A program made the translations under genes and the position numbers. From positions 372,001 to 436,000 of the forward strand of contig CP107926.1 in NCBI GenBank assembly GCA_036015235.1: a stretch of 64,000 nucleotides of DNA. Reading direction: 5' to 3'. The notes below the pieces were generated by a model. That model did not search any database and was not told where the DNA came from. It saw only the letters and a list, made by a program, of their open reading frames with translations. Below are positions 1 to 9,490 of this stretch, in pieces (position 1 is the first letter of the stretch; every line of letters starts with the position of its first letter). This DNA comes from Streptomyces sp. NBC_00433. Its GTDB lineage: Bacteria; Actinomycetota; Actinomycetes; Streptomycetales; Streptomycetaceae.

Positions 1-648
1 CTGTCCGACGGCGAGGAGCTGGCGTATGAGGGCCGTGTGCTGCGCGGGCGGCACGACTTCGGGGTGATCGAGGAGCGCGCGAGCCTGCTGCCGGTCGCGG
101 GCGACGCGGTGATCGAGGTCGGCAAGCGCGGCGGACACGACATCGTGCGCCCCCGGCACCCGGAGAACGCGCTGCGGCTGGCCTTCCCCGGCACGCCCGC
201 CTACGCGCCCGATCCGGACTGGGCGCTCACCGGCCGCTACGTGCCCTTCGACACGCCCCGGCCGACGACGGTGGGCGCGGTCGTCGAGGGGCTGGAGCAC
301 GTCTACGACGCCATCGGGACGGTCGAGTTCGAGGCCGGCGGCGCCCCTTACCGGCTGACCGCCTTCGACGGCTACACCCCGGGCGGCCTGATGGTGCTGT
401 TCACCGACGCCACCTCCGGGGTGACCACCTACGCCGCCAACCGCTCGCTGTCCATCGCCCCGCCGGAGGCCGACGGCACCGTCCTCATCGACTTCAACCG
501 GGCCACGAACCTGCCCTGCGCGTACACCGACCTGGCGACCTGCCCGCTGCCGCCGGCCGAGAACCGGCTGCCGCTGGCGGTCGAGGCGGGCGAGCGGACG
601 CCGACGACCCCCGCGGGCACGACACCCCGGTCGGTGCCCGCCGCGTAG
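1..648 (+). CDS. DUF1684 domain protein, 5' end cut by window edge
   Basis: The reading frame is open from base 1, so the gene begins upstream of the window; a GTG at 37 is in frame but lies inside the protein. The visible 215 residues carry features of the DUF1684 family: a GGLMVLF segment, then a stretch ending in DFNRATNLPCAY and a TCPLPPAENRLPL block near the C-terminus. Family members are uncharacterised cytosolic proteins of actinobacteria and proteobacteria. The usual motif ends in NP(P/C)CAY-type residues, which agrees well. The last 25 residues are Thr/Pro rich and look like a non-conserved tail. No function beyond family membership can be given. Confidence 0.85.
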   Translation: MSDGEELAYEGRVLRGRHDFGVIEERASLLPVAGDAVIEVGKRGGHDIVRPRHPENALRLAFPGTPAYAPDPDWALTGRYVPFDTPRPTTVGAVVEGLEHVYDAIGTVEFEAGGAPYRLTAFDGYTPGGLMVLFTDATSGVTTYAANRSLSIAPPEADGTVLIDFNRATNLPCAYTDLATCPLPPAENRLPLAVEAGERTPTTPAGTTPRSVPAA

Positions 649-664
649 CCCTGTCCGTGCCGGT

Positions 665-838
665 CTGCATGGTGGCGAACCGGGTCCAGCCGTCGCGCTC
701 CTGGAGGTGGAGGGCCTTGGCGAACTGCCAGGCGGGCATCGAGGGGGCGCCGAGGTAGCGGGCCTTGCCGGACGTCACGACGTCGTGCAGGGCCCGGAGG
801 GCCTCCTCCAGCGGAGTGTCGTTGCCGCCCGCGACCAC
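665..838 (-). pseudogene. aldo/keto reductase remnant
   Basis: The minus-strand translation contains EEALRALHDVVTSGKARYLG followed by SMPAWQFAKALHLQERDGW and TRFATMQ. This is the segment of aldo/keto reductases around the 'GKVRYIGASS ... WQFAKA ... QNHYNL' region. Only about 58 residues resemble the family. The N-terminal barrel strands and everything after the Met-Gln are missing, and the frame runs on antisense to the DUF1684 gene. It is therefore a decayed internal fragment lying between that gene and pyruvate carboxylase. It is not expected to be functional. Confidence 0.75.
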
Positions 839-917
839 GAGGCGGCGGCAGCCGCGCTGACCGGGGACGTGTGGAGCGTCGTCCCAAGGCCCCGGTACAC
901 CGGGCGGACCACGCGCC

Positions 918-3900
918 CTACGTCAGCTCGACGAGCAGGTCGCCGCCTTCGACCTGCTGGATCCGGCCGATGGCGAGGCGGGAGACCGTGCCCGCCCTCG
1001 GGGAGGTGATGGTCGCCTCCATCTTCATCGCCTCGATGGTGGCGACGGTGGCGCCGGCCGCGACCGCGTCCCCCTCCTGGACGGCCAGCGTGACGACGCC
1101 CGCGAAAGGCGCTGCCACATGGCCCGGGTTGGCCTTCTCGGCCTTCTCGGTCGCGGGGATGTCGGAGGCGACCGTGGTGTCGCGCACCTGGATCGGGCGC
1201 AGCTGGCCGTTCAGGGTGGACATGACCATCCGCATGCCGCGTTCGTCGGCCTCGCCGATGGCTTCGAGCTCGATGAGGAGCCGGACACCGGGTTCGAGGT
1301 CGACGGCGTATTCCACGCCGGGACGCAGCCCGTAGAAGAAGTCCCTGCTGTCCAGCACGCTGGTGTCGCCGAAGGTGTGGCGGTGGGTGGCGAAGTCCTT
1401 TGCCGGCCCGGGGAAGAGCAGCCGGTTCAGCGTCGCCCTGCGGTCCTTGTCCAGGTCTTCGCGATCCTGCTCGGACAGTCCGGCGGGCGGCTCGGCGGCG
1501 GGGCGGCCCTGGAGGGCCCTGCTGCGGAAGGGCTCGGGCCAGCCGCCGGGCGGGGTGCCCAACTCGCCGCGCAGGAAGCCGATGACCGAGTCCGGGATGT
1601 CGAACCGCTGCGGCTCGGCCTCGAAGTCGGCCGGTGAGACGCCGGCGCCGACCAGGTGGAGTGCGAGGTCGCCGACCACCTTCGAGGAAGGGGTGACCTT
1701 CACCAGGTGGCCGAGGATGCGGTCGGCGGCGGCGTACATCGCCTCGATCTCCTCGAAGCGGTCGCCGAGGCCGAGGGCGACGGCCTGGGTGCGGAGGTTG
1801 GACAGCTGCCCGCCGGGGATCTCGTGGTGGTAGACGCGCCCGGTGGGCGAGGCCAGCCCCGCCTCGAAGGGTGCGTAGACCTTGCGCACCAGCTCCCAGT
1901 AGGGCTCCAGGTCGCCGACGGCCTTCAGGTCGAGGCCGGTGGGCCGGTCGGAGTGGTCGGTGGCGGCCACGATCGCCGACAGCGACGGCTGGCTGGTGGT
2001 GCCCGCCATGGAGGCCACGGCCCCGTCCACCGCGTCGGCGCCCGCGCCGACCGCCGCCAGGTAGGTGGCGAGCTGGCCGCCGGCGGTGTCGTGGGTGTGG
2101 ATGTGCACGGGAAGGTCGAACTCCCGGCGCAGCGCCGTCACGAGCTTCGCCGCCGCCGGGGCGCGCAGCAGTCCCGCCATGTCCTTGACCGCCAGGACGT
2201 GGGCCCCCGCGGCCACGATCTTCTCGGCGAGCTTCAGGTAGTAGTCGAGGGTGTACAGCTTCTCCGACGGGTCGGACAGGTCGGAGGTGTAGCACAGCGC
2301 GACCTCGGCGATCGCGGTGCCGGTGCGGCGTACGGCGTCGATGGCGGGCCGCATCTGGTCGACGTCGTTGAGGGCGTCGAAGATCCGGAAGACGTCGATA
2401 CCGGTGTCCGTGGCCTCCTGGACGAAGGCGTCGGTCACCTCGGTCGGATACGGCGTGTAGCCCACGGTGTTGCGGCCGCGCAGCAGCATCTGCAGGCAGA
2501 TGTTCGGTACGGCCTCCCGCAGCCGGGCCAGCCGCTCCCAGGGGTCCTCGGCCAGGAACCGCAGCGCGACGTCGTAGGTGGCACCGCCCCAGCACTCCAG
2601 GGACAGCAGTTGCGGCAGCGTCCGCGCCACCGCAGGGGCCACCGCGAGCAGGTCCTTGGTCCGTACGCGGGTGGCCAGCAGCGACTGGTGCGCGTCGCGG
2701 AAGGTGGTGTCGGTCACCCCGATCGTCGGCGAGTCGCGCAGCCACCGCGCGAAGCCCTCCGGGCCGAGGTCGGCGAGCCGCTGCCGGGAGCCGGCGGGCG
2801 GCTCGGCGGAGGGGAGCGCCGGAAGCTTCGTCATGGGCTCGATCAGCGGGGGGCGTTCGCCGTGCGGCTTGTTCACCGTGACGTCGGCGAGGTAGGTGAG
2901 CAGTTTCGTGCCGCGGTCGGCGGAGTGCCGTGCGGTCAGCAGGTGCGGCCGCTGCTCGATGAACGCGGTGGTGACCCGGCCGTCGCGGAAGTCCGGATCG
3001 TCGAGCACGGCCTGCAGGAACGGGATGTTCGTGGCCACGCCGCGAATGCGGAACTCCGCCACCGCGCGCCGGGCGCGGCCGATCGCCGTGGTGAAGTCGC
3101 GCCCCCGGCAGGTCAGCTTGACCAGCATGGAGTCGAAGTGCGCGCTGATCTCCGTGCCCGCGTGGGTCGTACCGCCGTCGAGGCGGATGCCCGAGCCCCC
3201 CGGCGAGCGGTAGGCGCTGATGCGGCCGGTGTCGGGGCGGAAGCCGTTGGCCGGGTCCTCGGTGGTGATCCGGCACTGCAGTGCGGCGCCGCGCAGATAC
3301 ACGGTCTCCTGTGACAGGCCGAGATCGGCCAGCGTCTGTCCGGCGGCGATCCTCAACTGTGCCTGGACGAGGTCGACGTCGGTGACCTCCTCGGTCACCG
3401 TGTGCTCGACCTGGATACGCGGGTTCATCTCGATGAACACGTGCTTCCCTGCCGGGTCGAGCAGGAATTCCACCGTGCCCGCGTTGCGGTATCCGATCTC
3501 CCGGGCGAATTTCACCGCGTCGCGGCAGATCCGCTCGCGCAGCTCCGGGTCCAGGTTGGGCGCGGGCGCCATCTCGATGACCTTCTGGTGCCTGCGCTGC
3601 ACCGAGCAGTCGCGCTCGAACAGATGGATGACGTTGCCCTCGCCGTCCGCGAGGATCTGCACCTCGATGTGCCGCGGGTCGACCACGGCCTTCTCCAGGA
3701 AGACGGTCGGGTCGCCGAAGGCGGAGGCGGCCTCGCGGGATGCCGCCTCGATGGACTCGCGCAGCGCCGCGGCCTCCTCGACCCGCCGCATGCCGCGCCC
3801 TCCACCGCCGGCCACGGCCTTGACGAACACCGGGAAGCCGAGCTCCGCCGCCGCGCTGACCAGCTCGTCCACGTCGGTCGAGGGCTGCGAGGAGGCGAGC

Positions 3901-4292
3901 GCGGGGACCCCGGCCGCCCGGGCCGCGGCCACCGCGCGCGCCTTGTTCCCCGTCAGTTCCAGGATCTCGGCGCTCGGGCCGACGAAGGTGATGCCCGCCT
4001 CCTCGCACGCACGGGCCAGTTCGGGATTCTCGGACAGGAAGCCGTACCCGGGGTAGACCGCGTCCGCGCCCGCCTTCCGCGCCGCGCGGACGATCTCCTC
4101 GACGGAGAGGTAGGCCCGCACCGGATGACCGGGTTCGCCGATCTCGTACGCCTCGTCGGCCTTCAGCCGGTGGAGCGAATTGCGGTCCTCGTGCGGGAAG
4201 ACCGCGACGGTCTTCGCACCCAGCTCGTAGCCGGCGCGGAAGGCCCGAATCGCGATCTCACCGCGGTTGGCAACGAGGATCTTCCGGAGCAT
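918..4292 (-). CDS. pyc: pyruvate carboxylase
   Basis: This 1124-residue protein has full pyruvate carboxylase length and carboxylates pyruvate to oxaloacetate (anaplerosis) in the cytoplasm. Domain order is biotin carboxylase (about 1-450, starting LRKILVANRGEIAIR, with the glycine-rich loop KAVAGGGGRGMR and the EMNPRIQVEHTVTE motif), the carboxyltransferase barrel (about 525-800, GVTDTTFRDAHQSLLATR, with ECWGGATYD and the metal-site-like HIHTHDTAG), the conserved PYC/OADA domain, and a C-terminal biotinyl domain with EAMKME; the biotinylated lysine is about residue 1090. The ATG at 4292 follows a GGGGGA ribosome site at better spacing than the GTG one codon upstream. The gene is monocistronic. 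Confidence is very high from motifs throughout. Confidence 0.98.
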   Translation of the reverse strand: MLRKILVANRGEIAIRAFRAGYELGAKTVAVFPHEDRNSLHRLKADEAYEIGEPGHPVRAYLSVEEIVRAARKAGADAVYPGYGFLSENPELARACEEAGITFVGPSAEILELTGNKARAVAAARAAGVPALASSQPSTDVDELVSAAAELGFPVFVKAVAGGGGRGMRRVEEAAALRESIEAASREAASAFGDPTVFLEKAVVDPRHIEVQILADGEGNVIHLFERDCSVQRRHQKVIEMAPAPNLDPELRERICRDAVKFAREIGYRNAGTVEFLLDPAGKHVFIEMNPRIQVEHTVTEEVTDVDLVQAQLRIAAGQTLADLGLSQETVYLRGAALQCRITTEDPANGFRPDTGRISAYRSPGGSGIRLDGGTTHAGTEISAHFDSMLVKLTCRGRDFTTAIGRARRAVAEFRIRGVATNIPFLQAVLDDPDFRDGRVTTAFIEQRPHLLTARHSADRGTKLLTYLADVTVNKPHGERPPLIEPMTKLPALPSAEPPAGSRQRLADLGPEGFARWLRDSPTIGVTDTTFRDAHQSLLATRVRTKDLLAVAPAVARTLPQLLSLECWGGATYDVALRFLAEDPWERLARLREAVPNICLQMLLRGRNTVGYTPYPTEVTDAFVQEATDTGIDVFRIFDALNDVDQMRPAIDAVRRTGTAIAEVALCYTSDLSDPSEKLYTLDYYLKLAEKIVAAGAHVLAVKDMAGLLRAPAAAKLVTALRREFDLPVHIHTHDTAGGQLATYLAAVGAGADAVDGAVASMAGTTSQPSLSAIVAATDHSDRPTGLDLKAVGDLEPYWELVRKVYAPFEAGLASPTGRVYHHEIPGGQLSNLRTQAVALGLGDRFEEIEAMYAAADRILGHLVKVTPSSKVVGDLALHLVGAGVSPADFEAEPQRFDIPDSVIGFLRGELGTPPGGWPEPFRSRALQGRPAAEPPAGLSEQDREDLDKDRRATLNRLLFPGPAKDFATHRHTFGDTSVLDSRDFFYGLRPGVEYAVDLEPGVRLLIELEAIGEADERGMRMVMSTLNGQLRPIQVRDTTVASDIPATEKAEKANPGHVAAPFAGVVTLAVQEGDAVAAGATVATIEAMKMEATITSPRAGTVSRLAIGRIQQVEGGDLLVELT

Positions 4293-4523
4293 CACTGTCC
4301 CCCGCTTCTTCGGTCGGGCCGTCGGCGGGCGCTCAGCGGCACCTGGCGGCCACCCGAAACACTAGTGGCACCGCGTGCCAAGCGAAAGGGCACGGCGTGC
4401 CCCCATACGGGTGACAGGACCGTTGGGGAGCGCCACGGCGCAGGCCCCCGATGTGATTCGACCGACGCCGTGGCACGTTGTTGGGGCCCTGACGGGCCTG
4501 CAGGCCGCTGCCTGCCGGCGGCA

Positions 4524-5615
4524 CTAGACCGGCGTCGCCTCCAGGATGGACAGCGGTGACGCGGTCTGGATCACGCGGTCCAGGTGGAAGCCGGCCTTGT
4601 CGAGGAGGGTTCTGGTGTCCGCCTCGGTGCGCTCCCGCCCGCCGACGAGCAGCATCATGTCGAGGTCCGCGAGCTTGCCGGGGTGGGAGCCGTTGCCCTC
4701 CGGGATGATCAGCTCGATGACCAGCACGCGCCCTCCGGGGCCGATCGCCTCGCGCACGTTGCGCAGGATCACGACCACTTCCTCGTCGGGCCAGTTGTGG
4801 ATGACGTTCTTCAGCAGATAGCAGTCCCCGCCCCCGGGCACCGTCTCCAGGAACGACCCGGATCTGACCGTGCAGCGGCCTGCGATCCCGGTCGCCCGCA
4901 GCATGTCCTCGGCGCCCGACACCGCCGTCGACAGGTCGAACACGACGCCCGAGGCGTGCGGCGTCCTGGCCAGGATCGCGGCGAGCATGGCGCCCCGGCC
5001 GCCGCCGACGTCGACGATGTTGGCGAACCGGTTGAAGTCGTAGGCGGCCGTGATCGGCGCCAGGGTGAAGTTCGAGAAGTCGGTCATCGCGTCGTTGAAG
5101 ACCTCCGCCAGGTCCTCGTTGTTCTCGAAGAACGTCCATACGTCGACGCCCCGGACCTTCTCCATGATCGGCTCGCCGGTGCGCACGGATTCGAGCAGAT
5201 AGGACCAGTGCTCGCGCTGCTCCGGCGCGTTGGTGAACATCGCGATGGAGCGCATCGGCATCTCGGCGTCCGAGCGCAGCGTGCCGGCGAGCGGGGTCAG
5301 CGCGTAGCGTCCGGACCGGTCGGCGCGGAAGACGCCGTAGCCGGCCAGGGCCCGCAGCAGCCTGTTGACCCCGTCCGGGTCCGCGCCGACCTGCTGGGCG
5401 ATCTCCTCCGCGGTGCGGGGGCCCCCGGCCAGCACGTCGGCGATGCCCAGGCTGGCGGCGGCCTGGATCGCCTGGCTGACCATCCCGGCCGTGATCATCT
5501 CCAGCATGGTCACCGAGGCGGGCATCATCCGCTGGTGCAGACGGTAGACGCGCTCCCGCAGTCTTTCGACGGTCCGCACCAGCCGGGGCGGCGGCATTTT
5601 CTGGCTCTTCGACAT
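4524..5615 (-). CDS. SAM-dependent O-methyltransferase (family 2, small-molecule type)
   Basis: A 363-residue protein with the architecture of plant/actinomycete O-methyltransferases. It has an N-terminal helical dimerisation/winged-helix domain (about 35-110; IADVLAGGPRTAEEIA ... VNRLLRALAGYGVF), then a Rossmann SAM domain with motif I VDVGGGRG (about 200-207) and the catalytic-His segment KNVIHNWPDEE (about 269-279). In this family the His deprotonates a phenolic or hydroxyl group of the substrate. Such enzymes often act in polyketide or other secondary metabolism, but no biosynthetic genes lie alongside, so the substrate is unknown. The ATG at 5615 is preferred over a GTG one codon earlier because a GGGGG run sits 5 bases upstream. 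It is divergent from the STAND regulator at 5799. Confidence 0.9.
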   Translation of the reverse strand: MSKSQKMPPPRLVRTVERLRERVYRLHQRMMPASVTMLEMITAGMVSQAIQAAASLGIADVLAGGPRTAEEIAQQVGADPDGVNRLLRALAGYGVFRADRSGRYALTPLAGTLRSDAEMPMRSIAMFTNAPEQREHWSYLLESVRTGEPIMEKVRGVDVWTFFENNEDLAEVFNDAMTDFSNFTLAPITAAYDFNRFANIVDVGGGRGAMLAAILARTPHASGVVFDLSTAVSGAEDMLRATGIAGRCTVRSGSFLETVPGGGDCYLLKNVIHNWPDEEVVVILRNVREAIGPGGRVLVIELIIPEGNGSHPGKLADLDMMLLVGGRERTEADTRTLLDKAGFHLDRVIQTASPLSILEATPV

Positions 5616-5798
5616 CACAACCCCCTACGGTAAGTAGCCCCACCGCGACTCTGCGGCGCCACGCGCCGACGCGGGCCGACGGTGTCCGTGACACCTCATG
5701 TGGCGGGATCCCGTCCCAGCATGTCCGCGCGCCGATTTGTCAGGCAGAATTGTCGCGGGAGACGAGACAAAGCCGGACTAGTGGTCTGGGGGAGGCCA

Positions 5799-8213
5799 GT
5801 GGGACGCCCGGAGAGATCTGTTGACCCCGCCGCAGGGCCGGTGGCCGAATTCGCGGCGCAGTTACGTGACCTGCGGCAGTCGGCCGGCGGGCCGTCGTAC
5901 CGGACGATGGCGCGTGCGGCACACTACTCCGCCGCCACCCTGGCCCGCGCCGCCGGCGGCAGCGCCCTGCCGACCCTGGATGTCGCCCTGGCCTACGTGG
6001 AGGCCTGCGGCGGGGACTCCGCGGCATGGCGCGACCAGTGGCGCAAGGTGTCCACTACACGACACGGGGCCGCCAGGCGGACGCCGGCTCCGTTCCTGAC
6101 ACCGAGGCCGAGGGGTCCGCTCGGCCTTCCCACGCCACGTCAGCTTCCCGCCGGCACGCGGCACTTCACCGGCCGCGAGGAGGAGCTGGAGCGGATCTCC
6201 TCGCAGCTGTCGACGAATCGCGACGAGGACTCAGCCGTGATCACCACCGTGTGCGGCGGCGGCGGGATGGGCAAGACGAGCCTGGTCCTTGAGTGGGCGC
6301 GGCGCCACGCCGCCTCCTTCCCCGACGGCCAGCTCTACGTCAACCTCCGGGGGTTCGATCCCGGCGGACCTCCCGTGGGCCCGGCCACCGCGCTGCAGGG
6401 GTTCTTGCAGGCCCTGGGGATGTCGCAGGAGACGATCCCGCCCGATCCCGACGCCCAGGCGGCCCTCTACCGCAGCCTGGTGGCCGGCCGCCGGATGCTG
6501 GTGGTGCTCGACGACGCGGCCGACACCCGGCAGGTCGCTCCGCTGCTCCCCGGCAGCGGCCTGATCCCCGTCCTCGTCACGAGCAGGCGGCGGCTCGACG
6601 GACTGGCCACGACGCACGGCGCGCGCCGCATCCGGCTCGACGCGCTGCCCTCCGCGGATGCGAGGAAGCTGCTCAGCCATCGCCTCGGATCCCAGCGGGT
6701 GGCCGCGGAGCCCGAGGCCGCCGAGGAGATCCTCGACCGCTGCGGAGGGCTGCCGCTGGCGCTGACGATAGCGGCGGCGCGGTGGGGCGCCCGTGACGGT
6801 TTCCCGTTGGCGGACCTGGCAGCCGAGCTGCGGGACGAGAGTGCGCGGCTGGACGCGCTGGAGGTCGAGGGGTCACTGGTGGGCCTGCGGGCGGCGCTGG
6901 AGTGCTCCTACCGGGCACTCTCCGGGCCGACCGCGACGCTGTTCGCGCTGCTGGGGTCGGTGCCGTATCCGGAGGTCAGCGCGGAGGCGGCCGCCGCCCT
7001 GGCCGGGCAGCCGCTCCAGACGGCCGGCGCTCTGCTCCGGGAGCTCGACGACGCGCATCTGGTGACCCAGCCGGCTCCCGGGCGCTATCGCATGCACGAC
7101 CTGGTGCGCCTGTACGCCGCCGAGCAGGGCCGGGTGTCCCAGGGTCCGTACGTGGTGGCCGCTCGCACCCGCCTGGCCGAGTTCTACCTGCACTCCCTCT
7201 TTCGTGCCGAGCGGCAGCTGTACCCGCAGCGTGCCGCGATCGCGCTGCCCGACCCCGTCGCCGAGGTCGACCCGCTCCTCTTCGCGGGCATCGCGCAGGC
7301 GCTTGCCTGGCTCGACACCGAGTACGCGAACCTCATGACGGTACGCCAGGAAGCCGTCGCGCGAGGCTGCCACGAGGTGGTCTGGAAGATGGCGTGGGCG
7401 CTGATGACGTACCGCATACGCCGCGGCCGGATGCGGGACGACCTGGCCTCCTGGCGCGACGCGCTGGCCGCCCTGCCCCACCTGACCGGCCGGCCCGAGG
7501 CCGAGTACATGGTGCACTGCGGTTTCGGCGGCGCCTGCGTCCGCGTCGGCCGCCACGCCGAGGGGCTTCCACACCTCCTGCGCGCCAAGATGCTGGCCGA
7601 GGCGGCCGGCGACGTCTTCGGCCGGGCCGAAGCGCACTTCCACCTCGCCGTCGCCTGGCACTACGCCGACGACGGCCACCAGTCCCTGGCCCACGCCCTC
7701 CAGGCGCTGGCCCTCTTCAGAACGATGGGCGACCCGGTCTGGATCGCCCTGTCACTCAACGCCGCGGCCCGCTCCGCCACCGGAGTGGGCGCCCACGGGG
7801 AAGCCCGTGCCCACGCGGAGGCCGCCTTCGCCCTGGCGCGCGCCCACGACCAGACCGACGCCGAGGCGGAGGCCTCGGTCAACCTCGGCTACATCGCCCA
7901 GCGGACCGGGGACCCGGCATCCGCCCTGGAGCACTTCGAGCACGCGGTGCGGATCCACCGCAAGCGCCGCAACGTCTACTTCGAAGCCGACGTCCTCGAA
8001 CAACTGGGTTACGCACACGCCCACCTCGGCCGGGCGACCGCGGCCCGCGACGCCTGGCGCCTGGCGGCCGAATCCTACCGGGCCCAGTGGCGCCTGCCCG
8101 AGGCCGAGCGGCTGGACGACCTGCTGTCCGACGAAGGGCGCCTGCAGTCGGGCGCCGTGCCCGCGAGCCCGACACTGTCGGGGATACTGTGCTTCTCGGT
8201 CGTGAGGACGTGA
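5799..8213 (+). CDS. STAND (NB-ARC) regulator with N-terminal helix-turn-helix and C-terminal TPR repeats
   Basis: An 804-residue signal-transduction ATPase. The N-terminus (about 8-85) is an XRE-like helix-turn-helix region typical of Streptomyces proteins starting MGRPERxxDPxxGPVxxFA. It is followed by an NB-ARC ATPase with P-loop GGGGMGKTS (about 153-161), Walker B RRMLVVLDD (about 231-239) and a GLPLAL motif (about 317-322). The C-terminal third is alpha-helical TPR-like (repeats with AEAHFHLAVAWHYADDG and EASVNLGYIAQRTGD). The frame is open to 5682, but GTG 5799 is chosen because it gives the conserved N-terminus and follows GGGGGAGG closely. Family members relate to AfsR but lack the SARP DNA-binding domain. 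Its targets cannot be read from the sequence; the adjacent methyltransferase and the downstream peptide locus are candidates. Confidence 0.9.
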   Translation: MGRPERSVDPAAGPVAEFAAQLRDLRQSAGGPSYRTMARAAHYSAATLARAAGGSALPTLDVALAYVEACGGDSAAWRDQWRKVSTTRHGAARRTPAPFLTPRPRGPLGLPTPRQLPAGTRHFTGREEELERISSQLSTNRDEDSAVITTVCGGGGMGKTSLVLEWARRHAASFPDGQLYVNLRGFDPGGPPVGPATALQGFLQALGMSQETIPPDPDAQAALYRSLVAGRRMLVVLDDAADTRQVAPLLPGSGLIPVLVTSRRRLDGLATTHGARRIRLDALPSADARKLLSHRLGSQRVAAEPEAAEEILDRCGGLPLALTIAAARWGARDGFPLADLAAELRDESARLDALEVEGSLVGLRAALECSYRALSGPTATLFALLGSVPYPEVSAEAAAALAGQPLQTAGALLRELDDAHLVTQPAPGRYRMHDLVRLYAAEQGRVSQGPYVVAARTRLAEFYLHSLFRAERQLYPQRAAIALPDPVAEVDPLLFAGIAQALAWLDTEYANLMTVRQEAVARGCHEVVWKMAWALMTYRIRRGRMRDDLASWRDALAALPHLTGRPEAEYMVHCGFGGACVRVGRHAEGLPHLLRAKMLAEAAGDVFGRAEAHFHLAVAWHYADDGHQSLAHALQALALFRTMGDPVWIALSLNAAARSATGVGAHGEARAHAEAAFALARAHDQTDAEAEASVNLGYIAQRTGDPASALEHFEHAVRIHRKRRNVYFEADVLEQLGYAHAHLGRATAARDAWRLAAESYRAQWRLPEAERLDDLLSDEGRLQSGAVPASPTLSGILCFSVVRT

Positions 8214-8407
8214 GGAACGCGGCTGTACGCCGGGGACAGTAGCCCGGCCGGGCGGCAGGCTGTCCGACCTGGGATGCCGGCGTGTGCGACCCGGTCCGCT
8301 TCCCTGACCAGGTAGGGATCGCGCAGGCAACGAGCACCTCCCTCGCACGAGCGCACCGCGCATTCGGGATGAACGCCCAGGGCGGGTGAGCAGGAGCCGG
8401 GCGAGGT

Positions 8408-8476
8408 GGCGGGCGCGGTCGGCGTCTCGCGGACGATCGTCGCGGGGATCCCACCCGCGGCGATCTTGGAGAACAG
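8408..8476 (-). pseudogene. HIT-family protein N-terminal remnant
   Basis: A short minus-strand segment translates to LFSKIAAGGIPATIVRET, closely matching the start of HIT nucleotide hydrolases ('CLFCKIVAGEIPATVVRET'). The usual first Cys and the HxHxH catalytic region are not found downstream in any frame. The rest of 8214-8702 shows no recognisable gene, so this is a decayed fragment in a rearranged interval. Confidence 0.55.
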
Positions 8477-8702
8477 GCGGTCCGGCCCGGGGATCTCCCG
8501 CCGTCGCGGGACCCCCTTATCGGGACTTACGGGCTTCGGGGCTCCGCGTGCTACCGGCCCGCGGCCCGTACAAGATCCGCCGTTCCACGCGGTCATCCGG
8601 TCACTGTCGGTGATCGGCGGCTGCGGTGCGGGCGGCCGCCACGGGCACGCGCGAGGGCCGGCGCGACACGGAGGCGGCCTTGCCCCAATCCGGGTATTCG
8701 GC

Positions 8703-9080
8703 TTATACCGGTGCGTCTCGCGTGGTGACTCCCGACACGGCCCGCGCGCGTGCCGCGACCACTATCGCGGCGACCCAGCGCTGCTCGCGGAAGGACGACG
8801 GCTGGTCCTCGGCGCGATCCTGCATCGACCGCCACAGATCCGCCCTGGTCCAGGCGATGAAGCGGCGGTGTGCGGTGGCGGGCGAGACATCGAAGCGTGG
8901 CGGCAGCTGCCGCCACGGACACTCCGACATCAGAACGTAGACGACGGCGGTGAACACCTTGCGCCCGTCCACCGGGGCGGTACCTCCGCCCTGGCGGCGG
9001 AACCCGAAAGCCGGGAGGAGCGGCTCGACCAGTTGCCATAAGTCGTCCGTCACCAATCTCTGAGCCAGATCAAATCCCAT
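8703..9080 (-). mobile_element. IS5-family transposase, truncated N-terminal part
   Basis: The 125-residue frame starts MGFDLAQRLVTDDLWQLVEPLLP and contains GGGTAPVDGRKVFTAVVYV, CPWRQLPPRF and ATAHRRFIAWTRADLW. This is the DUF4096/InsA-type N-terminal half of actinobacterial IS5-group transposases. After WVAAIVVAARARAV, which resembles the 'WSRAIVDAASVRA' join, homology stops and the DDE catalytic half is absent. The element is therefore non-autonomous or dead. It forms the left border of the peptide locus that begins at 9491. I could not identify terminal inverted repeats with confidence. Confidence 0.8.
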
Positions 9081-9295
9081 GCGACACCGTTAAAACATTG
9101 TTCCCATTGAACACAGCCACGTGAGACACCTTCCCCGTCGAAGACTCCCGTCCATTCCGGGACCCAACGCCGACTATGGCACCGGGATCGCGCCGCCGTC
9201 CATCGGTCCTCCCTCATCACGGAACGCACAATGCGGCTTTCCCCAATGTTTTTTGATCATGAGGGGATGTGCTCCGACGCCTCCCCTGGGACCCG

Positions 9296-9301
9296 TTGAC
9301 A
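9296..9301 (+). promoter_or_regulatory. possible -35 element in the leader of the peptide locus
   Basis: The 410-base stretch 9081-9490 has no gene and is less GC-rich than its surroundings. It contains a consensus TTGACA at 9296-9301 on the strand of the peptide gene. No good -10 hexamer stands at 17-18 bases; AAATCT at 9320 and TATGCA at 9315 are the nearest. The interval is the only plausible place for the promoter of the 9491-13672 operon, but the exact site is a guess. Confidence 0.3.
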
Positions 9302-9490
9302 CGCTTCTGTGTTCTATGCAAATCTGACGGAGCCGGGGACAGGTTCAAGACACTGTTTCCGGATAGGACGGGTGAGCGAACCACCGAGTGGCCGATGCAT
9401 TCCCTTTTCTTTCCGAGTCACCCGAGAAATCGGGGCGCCTCCGAATTATCGGACGGCGAAGTTGCACCGCCATGAGAGAAGGAGTCCGCC

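Noticed and set aside
775-4008. Long antisense frame over pyruvate carboxylase
   Set aside because: Its Arg/Pro/Gly-rich composition is typical of a shadow frame in high-GC DNA, and the opposite frame matches pyruvate carboxylase throughout.
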